This document shows positions 41,601-48,451 of a stretch of 59,955 nucleotides of DNA, piece after piece. The stretch comes from CBDUBS01 sp965365445 (GTDB lineage: Bacteria; Bacteroidota; Rhodothermia; Rhodothermales; DASSAV01). A program made the translations under genes and the position numbers. Under the pieces are notes generated by a model. That model made no database searches. It was not told the DNA's origin and worked only from the letters and a program-made list of their open reading frames with translations. Where the stretch lies: assembly GCA_965365445.1 (NCBI GenBank), contig CBDUBS010000004.1, forward strand, positions 1-59,955. The letters are read 5' to 3'. Within the stretch, counting starts at the first letter, position 1. Each line of letters opens with the position of its first letter.

Positions 41601-43430
41601 ATGGCCTGTCGCTATATCTCCATCCAACGTGATACGAGGTGAAGAGGCGGCGGGCAGGGCAAACGTAATTCCGGTATGGTGCGGAGCAACGGTCCGCACG
41701 GTGCTGCCGTGTCGTACCCACGATGAATCGATATCAACGAGCCAGCGTCCTTCAATGTTCTTCCACTCATATCCGCTGCCGCGTACGGTAACCCGTGCGT
41801 TGATTGCCGAGGTCAGCGAGTCCATGCCGGTGAGGCCGCCCAGGTCAAATTCGGTGAATCGGGCATTCAAGGCATACCGATCGGCTCCGCCGACGTCCGC
41901 CCGGAGCTTGACCAGCGCCGAACCGCCGTTGATCCGGCCGTACGAGGTCGCATCGATTTCGTTCTCACTTCGGGTAACGTCCAGCCGAAGGGAATCCACA
42001 TTCCTTCCGAGAATAGTCGAAGGGCCCAGCCAGGCATGAGCTTCGCCTTGCATGTCGGCTGGTTTGAAGCCGGCGCCGCGGAGATGAATGCGGCCATTGA
42101 GGTGGGTGGAAAGGGAGCGATCGTCAACGATGCGACCCACATCCAGGCCGTCGATGGAAACGTCGGCGCGGTAGGCGGTCTCATTGCCGCCGTCATAAAC
42201 GAAACGCATGAGCCCATTCAACTTACCGGCGTCCGCTTGCAACTCGATCCGGCTGTTGGACCACAATCGTACTTCGGGGGTAGTTTGGTCGGACCGGATG
42301 CCGCCTTCCGTCAATAGCGAAAAATCGATCGGGCCAAGATGATTCAGGCGGGAAAAATCGAGTTCAGGCAACAGAGCCGCCAGATCGTCGGATTCCAGCG
42401 TGCTTTCGGAGAGGCGGACGTTGAACCCCAGTGAATCGGGTAGACCTCTGAAAAGGCCGTGCCCGGCGACCTGTGATCTTCCGCTTTGCAAAGCGACTTC
42501 ATACACGGCGAGGGAGTCTGTCTTGCCCTGAAATCGAGCCGAAACCTCCATCTCGGATCCCAGAGGTATGCCGGGAAGGATCTTTCGGATTTCGTTGAAA
42601 TCCAGATGACTGCGCCGTATGCGACCCCGTACCAACGCGTCCGAAAGTGAAAGGGGACTTCCATCCCCGGACCGTAAGGCGGCGGATACGTTGATCCGAT
42701 TCCGGTCGGTCTGTAGGATGAGTCGATTGACGGATACTCTATCCGTGCGCAGAATGAATTGCCCCTCGAATTGCCGGGCGGAAAAATCGATGGCCGGGAA
42801 ATACCCGGATAGCGAAAGTACATCGATGAGCTTGTACCCGGATCGCCACTCCACGGATGCCCGCGCCTGTATGTTTCGGAGCTCACTGTTGCTATAGTCG
42901 AAGACCAGGCCGGAAACGACAGGCTTCGGGGCGTCTCCCATGTTGCGTGTACGGATCACCCCATCGATTACGCGCAAGGAGGTCGTCGCGAGTTTCCACG
43001 GTACGCGCTCCGTTGAAACGGTTTTTGAAACAGGCTGAAAGGCTTCTTCGACGTTCCAATGTCCGGTGGCTCCACGGGTCAGCAGAAAACGGGGGCCAAC
43101 CAGCACCATGCTTCGGACCGAAAACTGTCGATCGAACAGGTCCGTCCATTGGGGTCGGACGATCAGCGAGTCGATGGTAAATACGAGTTCCCCTCCGGCA
43201 TCGTATACAGAGACATCCGATGCATACAGGTCATTGAGCAGATTGCCTTTGAGTTGCCGGATCTGGAGCGACCCTTTGTACCGGCTGTCGAACGAACGCT
43301 CGATCTGGCGACGTAGTCCGTCCCGGCCCACCTGGGTGCGCGTAAGAGCGAAGAACACCAGCACCCCTGCCAGGAGGGCGAGGAGCACCGTTCTTGCGGA
43401 GTGTCTACCGATATGGACAAAAAAGCGCAA
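38667..43430 (-). CDS. tamB: TamB-like translocation and assembly module protein
   Basis: 1587-aa AsmA/TamB-type protein spanning from the inner to the outer membrane; in well-studied bacteria the family moves phospholipid or assists outer-membrane protein assembly. TTG 43430 is the likely start because a signal-anchor helix follows at once (TVLLALLAGVLVFFALTRTQ) and no nearby in-frame ATG exists. A very long run of repetitive beta strands follows. The C-terminal DUF490 region has GSGRIQFRRKEGEYTTFGAL, YLFTAGDVFFRRFLIDGGTI, NPVDALLDVSASYRTRA, and a tail with LLGGSLNYQILETMLNQP. TamA is not adjacent, as is usual outside Proteobacteria. Coupled to the HELVH protein downstream. Confidence 0.9.
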   Translation of the reverse strand: MRFFVHIGRHSARTVLLALLAGVLVFFALTRTQVGRDGLRRQIERSFDSRYKGSLQIRQLKGNLLNDLYASDVSVYDAGGELVFTIDSLIVRPQWTDLFDRQFSVRSMVLVGPRFLLTRGATGHWNVEEAFQPVSKTVSTERVPWKLATTSLRVIDGVIRTRNMGDAPKPVVSGLVFDYSNSELRNIQARASVEWRSGYKLIDVLSLSGYFPAIDFSARQFEGQFILRTDRVSVNRLILQTDRNRINVSAALRSGDGSPLSLSDALVRGRIRRSHLDFNEIRKILPGIPLGSEMEVSARFQGKTDSLAVYEVALQSGRSQVAGHGLFRGLPDSLGFNVRLSESTLESDDLAALLPELDFSRLNHLGPIDFSLLTEGGIRSDQTTPEVRLWSNSRIELQADAGKLNGLMRFVYDGGNETAYRADVSIDGLDVGRIVDDRSLSTHLNGRIHLRGAGFKPADMQGEAHAWLGPSTILGRNVDSLRLDVTRSENEIDATSYGRINGGSALVKLRADVGGADRYALNARFTEFDLGGLTGMDSLTSAINARVTVRGSGYEWKNIEGRWLVDIDSSWVRHGSTVRTVAPHHTGITFALPAASSPRITLDGDIATGHIDGFFGVRPAIALGRLWGEAVADAAYAQYNKPYGGEGNTPSSLPDDEIEAPAILSGERIRDSAANVLQAVGADSAMTVVADLRILRSDLLTSLLPMLPQIGANLSLQTRLQADGQRVRMDGRVAADSFRVGALRLDSLAIDVRAIGNLDADLAESMMVDVEGKAGQFQLAEYSLRDLNVKLTFGGLTGRIAVDALQRRNAGPLRFTAALNLLPDRNLVTLLELHATTGDYSWSSPEQGIVELYSDAVVVPGITLEGKSRTMAAPQRVRIDGAISQSGRDTLSARAEGIVLQELSKLFSFKYSLGGFLDGRVALTGAISRPDLAGSVQVQSLAFDDRVLGDLAVTGAFSPGSPLVNVDLMLRPVQANPSPGETGRILRNDVRLTGALLLPETDSATPVSEGLGLDFHLKAARADVFFLEHIFNSEVTRVAGYLTGEGDIGGTLTNPLFEGRFSANDIQFEVPDFNLAISGQGAVVVDREGLHIDEALFRDRTGGTAELKGSLLFNQYRFFSLDLTGRLDRFQILNVTDSRDLAFYGKIWASGNASLAGPLYNATLQSSDIVTAPESEIYIPLTETGYVVDPGFIIFADSTGNIPDLAKYSRRQNVLANRPVGERVFTDGLDMDLNIFAPPGSTVHLVIDPLLGDQMNAVGSGRIQFRRKEGEYTTFGALEVTSGDYLFTAGDVFFRRFLIDGGTITWDGNPVDALLDVSASYRTRASREGLPDEMGISATLIPLIVHLDVTGRVSSPAVDLRLAFDRDNRDLLGGSLNYQILETMLNQPERSAEMATSVLLTNSFLLTASSLPNEIDNTSTRNQFAFNSVSQLVASQVNRYLSRALPNLDLNFGVQGADAQDLDVTYGVALRLLDERVVIRGQGVYQRGNDLYGQSSQGGVLPGEIRNQGEFVVEVRLNSAVSVEVFYRREGDVLSDATLTNTTGAGVSYQTQFVTWKRLLYRVLGLKPRSNAPESPPPEETAAGGLP

Positions 43431-43604
43431 CGGTCCGGTTGGTCCAGATGAGCATGATGCACAGAAGGAGGGCGTTCGTACTCCAACTGGTTATCAATGA
43501 TAAGGCCAAAAAAGTGCCTATCTTACACGGCTGCAAACAAAGCATGTAAAATACTCGGGCGGTAGGGGAGCCTGACCGAAGTTCCTGCTCAGTCATGATG
43601 AGAT

Positions 43605-44717
43605 TCATCTGGAGGGAGGGTGTTCCTCTGCAAACGACCAGGCGTCCCTGATCTCTTCCGGCGACAGGTCATCCGCGAGATAAGCTGCGCCGATCCGGTG
43701 CAACAGGACGAATGTGGGTCTGCCGGATTTTGCTTTCTTGTCGGTTTTCATGGCATCGAGCAGGGTGTCCGCTTTGAAGCGTCCCCGAATGTCGGGCGTG
43801 GGGATGCGGTTTACGAGGCCGAGCGCCCGGTGCAGGGGAAACTCCGGCCGGCGTAGCGCCGACAGGTACAATGCGGCTCTCATCCCGACGGCTACGGCTT
43901 CCCCGTGGGTCAGGACGCCGTAACCGGCAGTGTTTTCGAGGGCGTGCCCCAGGGTGTGTCCGAAATTCAGGATGGCTCGAATACCCTCCTCGTGCTCGTC
44001 CTGGCTCACGACGTCCACTTTGACTTGTACGGCGGGGGGCAGCATGGCTTCTACGATAGCGGCATCCCGGCGGATGATGGCCTCCCAGTTCCCTTCAAGA
44101 AAATCGAAGAGTTCAGGATCGTAAATCAGTCCATGCTTTACGACCTCGGCTAATCCACTCAACCACTCCCGTTCGGGCAGCGAAAACAGCGTGTGTATAT
44201 CGGTAAAGACGAGTGCGGGCTGATGAAAGGCGCCGATGAGGTTCTTTCCGGTGGTATGGTTGATTCCGGTTTTTCCCCCCACGGCGCTATCCACCACGGC
44301 AACCAGCGTGGTGGGTATCTGGACGAGCGGCAATCCCCGCAGGAGCGAGGCGGCGGCAAAACCGGCCAGGTCGCCTACTACGCCACCCCCCAGCGCCAGC
44401 ACCGGCGTATACCGATCTACGCCGAACGCCAGGGCCTCGTCCAGAACATGTTGCAGAAAGGCGAAGGACTTGCTGCTTTCGCCCGGAGGGACCAGGATGC
44501 GTTTCGGCGTCCACCCCGCCGCCTGCAAATGCTCGACAAGGTCGGCGGCATACAGGCCGGCGACGTTCTCATCGGACACGATGAGGCACCGCCCTTGGCG
44601 CAGTCCAACCTCGGCCAGATGAGCCGGCAGGTCCGCCAGTCGGTTGAAGCAGATGCGGTAGTGTCGTTGATTGCCGGTCGAGACCTGTATCGGAGCGAGA
44701 GAGAACGGGGCGGTCAT
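43605..44717 (-). CDS. aroB: 3-dehydroquinate synthase
   Basis: Converts DAHP to 3-dehydroquinate with NAD+ and a divalent metal, the second shikimate step, in the cytoplasm; 370 aa. ATG 44717 is preferred over an upstream Met because it matches family length. Motifs: ILVPPGESSKSF, the NAD-binding GGGVVGDLAGFAAASLLRG, IPTTLVAVVDSAVGGKTGIN, KNLIGAFHQP, and metal/substrate residues in GLAEVVKHGLI, NFGHTLGHALE and HGEAVAVGM, then MKTDKKAK. All catalytic residues appear intact, in contrast to the altered DAHP synthase gene farther down the same strand. The 174 bases between aroB and tamB hold no gene I can support. Confidence 0.96.
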   Translation of the reverse strand: MTAPFSLAPIQVSTGNQRHYRICFNRLADLPAHLAEVGLRQGRCLIVSDENVAGLYAADLVEHLQAAGWTPKRILVPPGESSKSFAFLQHVLDEALAFGVDRYTPVLALGGGVVGDLAGFAAASLLRGLPLVQIPTTLVAVVDSAVGGKTGINHTTGKNLIGAFHQPALVFTDIHTLFSLPEREWLSGLAEVVKHGLIYDPELFDFLEGNWEAIIRRDAAIVEAMLPPAVQVKVDVVSQDEHEEGIRAILNFGHTLGHALENTAGYGVLTHGEAVAVGMRAALYLSALRRPEFPLHRALGLVNRIPTPDIRGRFKADTLLDAMKTDKKAKSGRPTFVLLHRIGAAYLADDLSPEEIRDAWSFAEEHPPSR

Positions 44718-44850
44718 AGGGCTTGGTCTACATGTCAGGTGAAGGCGCCGCAGGAAAGTACGCATTTGCCGCCTTTCTTTCCTTCCGGAGAACCGCGTTC
44801 CATACTACGGGTTGTTCTGATGCCACAACATGTAAACGCGCGCACTTCGT

Positions 44851-45612
44851 ATGTGTCTCATTCTGCTGGCCGTAAATGCCCATCCTCGATACCCGCTGGT
44901 GCTGGCGGCCAACCGCGACGAATTTCTGGCGCGGCCCACCAGGGCCCTGCACCCGTGGGAGGACGGATCCGGAATCATGGCGGGTAGAGACTTGCAGGAA
45001 GGGGGTACGTGGTTTGGCGTAACGAAAGAAGGGCGCTGGGCGGCAGTCACGAATTACCGGGAGCCTGGCGTCACGAAGGAAGGCGCCCCATCGCGCGGGC
45101 GTCTGGTAACCGATTACCTGCGCAGTGATGATCCTGCCGAGGAGTACCTCCGTGGGCTGCTGCCGGCGGACGGACGGTTCAATGGATTCAATTTGTTGGC
45201 CGGAGATTTCGGGAATGTGTTTTATCTGTCGAACAGAAAGCAAGGCATAACCCCTCTGGGGTCCGGTGTGTATGGCCTGAGCAATCACCTTCTGGACACG
45301 CCCTGGCCGAAGGTGGTGCACGGAAAAGAGCGATTGTCCCACCTGATCCGTGCCGACCGGATCGTTCCGGAAAATCTGTTCAGCCTGCTTGCCGACGCAG
45401 AGCCGGCCCCGGACGCTCTTCTTCCGGATACCGGTGTCGGGCTCGAGTGGGAGCGGGTGCTCTCCCCCCTGTTCATCCGGCACGCCGGGTATGGCACACG
45501 GTCTTCCACGGTTCTCCTGTATGGCGCCGATCGCCGCGTGACACTTGCGGAACGGACCTACTCCGATTCTTCTCCGGACGCCGAGACACGAGTGCTCGAG
45601 TTTGGCGTATAA
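44851..45612 (+). CDS. NRDE/TANGO2-family protein
   Basis: 253 aa, starting MCLILLAVNAHPRYPLVLAA with the diagnostic NRDE motif at about residues 21-24 and the N-terminal Cys2 that in Ntn-type folds can act as nucleophile. WFGVTKEGRWAAVTNYRE, RGRLVTDYL, FNLLAGDF, VYGLSNHLLDTPWPKV and RSSTVLLYG are the other conserved blocks. The family is found from bacteria to the human TANGO2 protein; its biochemical activity is not settled, with haem or lipid trafficking proposed in eukaryotes. It is divergent from aroB with a 133-base gap, and precedes the oxidoreductase by about 60 bases. Confidence 0.92.
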   Translation: MCLILLAVNAHPRYPLVLAANRDEFLARPTRALHPWEDGSGIMAGRDLQEGGTWFGVTKEGRWAAVTNYREPGVTKEGAPSRGRLVTDYLRSDDPAEEYLRGLLPADGRFNGFNLLAGDFGNVFYLSNRKQGITPLGSGVYGLSNHLLDTPWPKVVHGKERLSHLIRADRIVPENLFSLLADAEPAPDALLPDTGVGLEWERVLSPLFIRHAGYGTRSSTVLLYGADRRVTLAERTYSDSSPDAETRVLEFGV

Positions 45613-45675
45613 AGCATCTGACATCATTCCGGACACCTGATCGTGCTCGACAATTTACTTATGCCCGAAGAAACT

Positions 45676-46656
45676 ATGCAGGCCATCCTCGTCCGGCAGA
45701 AAGGCGGCCCGGAGCAGCTCGTGCTGGATACGTACCCAACCCCGACCCCGGCTCAAGATGAGATGCTCGTCCGCGTGAAGGCAACCGCCCTGAACCGAGC
45801 CGACATCATGCAGCGCGAGGGCAAATACCCGCCTCCACCCGACGCCAGTCAGTTGCTGGGTCTGGAAGTAGCCGGTCTGGTCGAGACCCCAGGAAAGAAT
45901 GTGACGCGCTGGAAGCCGGGCGACCGAGTATTCGGTTTGATGGGTGGGGGAGGGTATGCGGAGTTTGCTCTGCTGAAAGAGGAACTGGCGATGCCGGTCC
46001 CAGAGGCCATTCGCTTCGAGGAGGCTGCCGGTATTCCGGAAGTGTTTCTCACCGCATATCAGGCGCTTTCCTGGCTCGGACGGATACGAGCGGGTGAAAC
46101 GCTGCTCGTTCATGCCGGCGCCAGCGGTGTGGGGACGGCGGCGATCCAACTCGGCAAGCAGTTGGGCGCCCGGGTATTTGCTACGGCTTCTGCATCCAAG
46201 TTATCCGTATGCACCGCCCTGGGCGCCGACGGCGTAATCGACTATCGGGCCGGGTCGTTCGCCGACCCGATCCTTGAATGGACGGATGGGAAGGGGGCGG
46301 ACGTAATCGTCGACTTTATCGGGGCGGGCTATCTGGCGGATAACGTGAAATCGCTGGCGGTCGATGGCCGTCTGGTCATGCTGGCTATGCTGGGCGGAGC
46401 GCGGGTAGAATCCTTTGATCTGAGGCCGCTTTTCAAAAAACGCGCCTCCATACAGGCCTCTACCCTTCGCTCCCGGAGCGTAGCGTATCAGGCGGCACTT
46501 ACGGCTGAATTTGCTCGATACGCCCTGCCCTTTTTTGAACAGGGGGTAATGCGGCCGGTAATCGACTCGGTATATTCCTGGCGCGACGTAGCGGAAGCCC
46601 ATCGCAAGATGGAACGCAACGAAAATATCGGCAAGATCATTCTTCGAATCGACTGA
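45676..46656 (+). CDS. NAD(P)H quinone oxidoreductase, PIG3-type MDR family
   Basis: Zinc-free medium-chain reductase of about 326 aa. ATG 45676 (MQAILVRQ) agrees with the family start; 45661 is the alternative. Features: the GroES-like N-terminal half with VKATALNRADIMQREGKYP, GLEVAGLVE and WKPGDRVFGLMGGGGYAEF, then the Rossmann half with LVHAGASGVGTAAIQLGKQL (NADPH glycines), DGVIDYR and DVIVDFIGAGY. The structural-zinc cysteines of alcohol dehydrogenases are absent. It would reduce quinones or reactive carbonyls with NADPH. The C-terminal AHRKMERNENIGKIIL is typical of PIG3-type enzymes. Likely a housekeeping or stress enzyme; no link to the sugar locus is visible. Confidence 0.92.
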   Translation: MQAILVRQKGGPEQLVLDTYPTPTPAQDEMLVRVKATALNRADIMQREGKYPPPPDASQLLGLEVAGLVETPGKNVTRWKPGDRVFGLMGGGGYAEFALLKEELAMPVPEAIRFEEAAGIPEVFLTAYQALSWLGRIRAGETLLVHAGASGVGTAAIQLGKQLGARVFATASASKLSVCTALGADGVIDYRAGSFADPILEWTDGKGADVIVDFIGAGYLADNVKSLAVDGRLVMLAMLGGARVESFDLRPLFKKRASIQASTLRSRSVAYQAALTAEFARYALPFFEQGVMRPVIDSVYSWRDVAEAHRKMERNENIGKIILRID

Positions 46657-46714
46657 CCTCGCTCCGGCTTTCCTGGTCTCTCCATGTGAAACGATCGGGA
46701 ATTGCGTAGTCTGT

Positions 46715-46745
46715 TTTGGTTTTCAGAGATATATCGGTATCTTTC
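46715..46745 (+). promoter_or_regulatory. Candidate promoter of the rpsF-rpsR-rplI operon
   Basis: TTTG (46715-46718) and TATCTTTC (46738-46745) are 19 bases apart, matching the Bacteroidota -33/-7 pattern with one mismatch (final C for G). The transcript would start near 46752 and carry a leader of about 60 bases before rpsF. Confidence 0.4.
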
Positions 46746-46763
46746 TTTTCTGTGCAATCCCTG

Positions 46764-46783
46764 CTCCCACCTCGTAGTGGGGG
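46764..46783 (+). promoter_or_regulatory. Leader hairpin upstream of rpsF
   Basis: CTCCCAC (46764-46770) and GTGGGGG (46777-46783) pair over seven base pairs (one G-U) around a six-base loop, 29 bases before the rpsF start. rpsF leaders in several phyla bind the S6:S18 complex for feedback control. The position is right, but the conserved bulge of that motif has not been demonstrated here. Confidence 0.35.
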
Positions 46784-46812
46784 CCTATCGTTCATATTTC
46801 CACAGGGTGTTC

Positions 46813-47214
46813 ATGGCCACACAAGCCACCATGTATGAGTTGACGTTTATCGTCAACGCCGTTCTGAGTGAAGATCAGATCAAGGAAGCCATCGCGCGGG
46901 TCAAGCGAAACATCGAGGAGACCGGCGGAGAAATTCTCAATACCTACGAATGGGGTTCCCGGCGGCTATCGTACCCGATCCGCAAGAAGCGAAACGGATA
47001 TTACGTCAACCTGTATTTCCGGGCGGGAGGAGACTTCATTTCCCGTATCGAACGGCTCATGCAGATCGATGACGACATACTGCGCTACCTTACCCTCAAG
47101 TACGACGCGAAGATGATGCGTCATTACGAGCGTTTCAAGGGGGATATTCCGCGTCAACGCACGGCTGAGGTGAAAGCGTCCGGTTCTCGTGAAGAGGAAG
47201 AGGACGATGATTGA
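46813..47214 (+). CDS. rpsF: 30S ribosomal protein S6
   Basis: 133 aa from ATG 46813 (or 46831, MYELTFIV). The S6 fold is shown by MYELTFIVNAVLSEDQI, GGEILNTYEWGSRRLSYPI and KRNGYYVNLYFRAGGDFI, then the acidic tail EEEEDDD seen in many S6 proteins. It binds the 30S platform together with S18. rpsR follows after 56 bases and rplI after a further 78. A single-strand DNA-binding protein gene, often found between rpsF and rpsR in Firmicutes and Proteobacteria, is absent here, as is common in Bacteroidota. The tail's glutamates could be modification targets in species with RimK; no rimK is in view. Confidence 0.97.
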   Translation: MATQATMYELTFIVNAVLSEDQIKEAIARVKRNIEETGGEILNTYEWGSRRLSYPIRKKRNGYYVNLYFRAGGDFISRIERLMQIDDDILRYLTLKYDAKMMRHYERFKGDIPRQRTAEVKASGSREEEEDDD

Positions 47215-47270
47215 CATCCGCCCGGGAACACGGCATCAGAAACGTCTTACTTCAACAGCGCAATACAACC

Positions 47271-47495
47271 ATGGTTGACAATACACAGACCGGCAGCCGT
47301 TTCGACACGAACACGATCGAATACGTCGATTATAAAGATGTAGAGCTGCTCAAACGGTTCATCAACGAACAGGGCAAAATTCTCCCTCGACGCATTACCG
47401 GTACATCCGCCAAGTTTCAGCGACAACTGACCCGCGCCGTCAAGCGGGCCCGGTTGCTGGCCTTGCTGCCGTTCGTGGCAGATAATGTGAGGTAA
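47271..47495 (+). CDS. rpsR: 30S ribosomal protein S18
   Basis: 74 aa. Strong matches are VDYKDVELLKRFINEQGKIL, PRRITGTSAKFQRQLTRAVK and RARLLALLPFVAD, the core of every S18. ATG 47271 is used; the in-frame Met 60 bases earlier overlaps the rpsF stop and adds residues unlike S18. The protein lacks the zinc-ribbon cysteines found in some S18 paralogues. It is a partner of S6 in the 30S platform and in the feedback complex on the operon leader. Confidence 0.97.
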   Translation: MVDNTQTGSRFDTNTIEYVDYKDVELLKRFINEQGKILPRRITGTSAKFQRQLTRAVKRARLLALLPFVADNVR

Positions 47496-47573
47496 CGGCA
47501 GGGCGTTCGGGTTACGCCTCATTGTGGGGCAAAACCGCCGTTCGCCCGCGCATACTGATAAACGAGGGAAACA

Positions 47574-48041
47574 ATGAAAATCATACTTCTTCAAGACGTA
47601 GATAAACTCGGATCGGCCGGTGACATCGTTACGGTAAAGGACGGTTATGGCCGCAACTTTCTGATTCCGCAGAAAATGGCCGTCGTTGCCACGGTGGGCA
47701 CGGTGAAGGCCAAGGAGGAGGAGCGGCGGCAGGCGTCGCGCAAAGTGGCGCAGCAGAAACAGGATGCTACGCGGGTGGCAGCCGAGCTGGAGCGGACCGA
47801 GGTCGTGCTGAAGGCGAAAGTCGGTTCCGAAAACCGCATCTTCGGCAGCATTACAGCGCAGCAGGTCGCCGATGCGTTGACGCATCAAGGGTTTGCCCTG
47901 GATCGCCGCCGCATCGAGCTCAACGAAGAAATCAGGATGATCGGCGTCTACACAGCGACCGTCAAACTCCATCCCGAGGTGACCGCACAGGTGAAGATTC
48001 GGGTGGTATCCGAAACGGGTGAGGAAGCAGAGGAGAGCTGA
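47574..48041 (+). CDS. rplI: 50S ribosomal protein L9
   Basis: 155 aa, binding 23S rRNA near the L1 stalk. The N-terminal domain has MKIILLQDVDKLGSAGDIV, VKDGYGRNFLIPQKMA; the long connecting helix has KAKEEERRQASRKVAQQKQD; and the C-terminal domain has GSENRIFGSITAQQVADAL and LDRRRIELNEEIRMIGVYTA. Full length and intact. It is the last gene of the ribosomal operon and is followed 33 bases later by a strong intrinsic terminator. The ATG at 47574 is preceded by GAGGGAAACA, a usable Shine-Dalgarno. Confidence 0.97.
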   Translation: MKIILLQDVDKLGSAGDIVTVKDGYGRNFLIPQKMAVVATVGTVKAKEEERRQASRKVAQQKQDATRVAAELERTEVVLKAKVGSENRIFGSITAQQVADALTHQGFALDRRRIELNEEIRMIGVYTATVKLHPEVTAQVKIRVVSETGEEAEES

Positions 48042-48073
48042 TCGGATTCCCCGGGCCCGCAACTTTTCATTCG

Positions 48074-48115
48074 AGGTGTTCGTTCCTTTCAGGTTAACGA
48101 ACACCTTTTCGTTTT
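48074..48115 (+). terminator. Intrinsic terminator of the rpsF-rpsR-rplI operon
   Basis: AGGTGTTCGTT (48074-48084) and AACGAACACCT (48096-48106) form a perfect 11-bp stem with an 11-base loop, followed by TTTTCGTTTT. It starts 33 bases after the rplI stop. This is the clearest terminator of the plus strand here. Confidence 0.9.
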
Positions 48116-48216
48116 ATGACCACGCGCCGTTACGGCCGTGCAGATCCAGCAATCTTACTTGCTTCGGTGGGACGGTTACGGTCTGTAGAAGGTAACCCCG
48201 GTTCCTGCATATGCCG

Positions 48217-48273
48217 TGACAAAACTTTCCGCGGAAAACGCCTCCCGGATGCAGTCGGGAGAGTGTTTTGTCA
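48217..48273. other. Nested inverted-repeat element of unknown role upstream of dsbD
   Basis: In the 410-base gap between rplI and dsbD, TGACAAAAC (48217-48225) and GTTTTGTCA (48265-48273) pair perfectly. Between them sit a 12-base palindrome (TTTCCGCGGAAA, 48226-48237) and a second hairpin, CTCCCG/CGGGAG (48242-48247/48256-48261). As RNA this would be a closed three-way-like fold. No T tract follows on either strand, so it is not an ordinary terminator. Shorter complementary pairs (GGTTAC/GTAACC at 48174 and 48192) lie just before it. The rest of the gap holds no gene I can support. A leader RNA, a small RNA or a miniature mobile remnant are all possible. Confidence 0.45.
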
Positions 48274-48451
48274 GGGATACTAAACGCGCCGTTCATATAA
48301 TGGGCATTCCATCGGAGGATTCCCCTTGCAAGCTCAGGAAGGATCATTTGAGATGGTAGGCAGCGCAACATATTCGGAGCGTAAACCCCTGGGAGGGCGG
48401 CTCCCCACAGCGGATACGTTGAGTACTTTGCTCGGGAAATCTCTGCGCGGT

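Noticed and set aside
44728..45636. Minus-strand frame of 302 codons across the NRDE gene
   Set aside because: The plus strand carries the full NRDE signature; the antisense product matches nothing and would overlap the aroB start region.
48114..48371. Minus-strand frame of 85 codons between rplI and dsbD
   Set aside because: It covers the terminator tail and the nested inverted repeats, has no ribosome site, and its composition is not protein-like.
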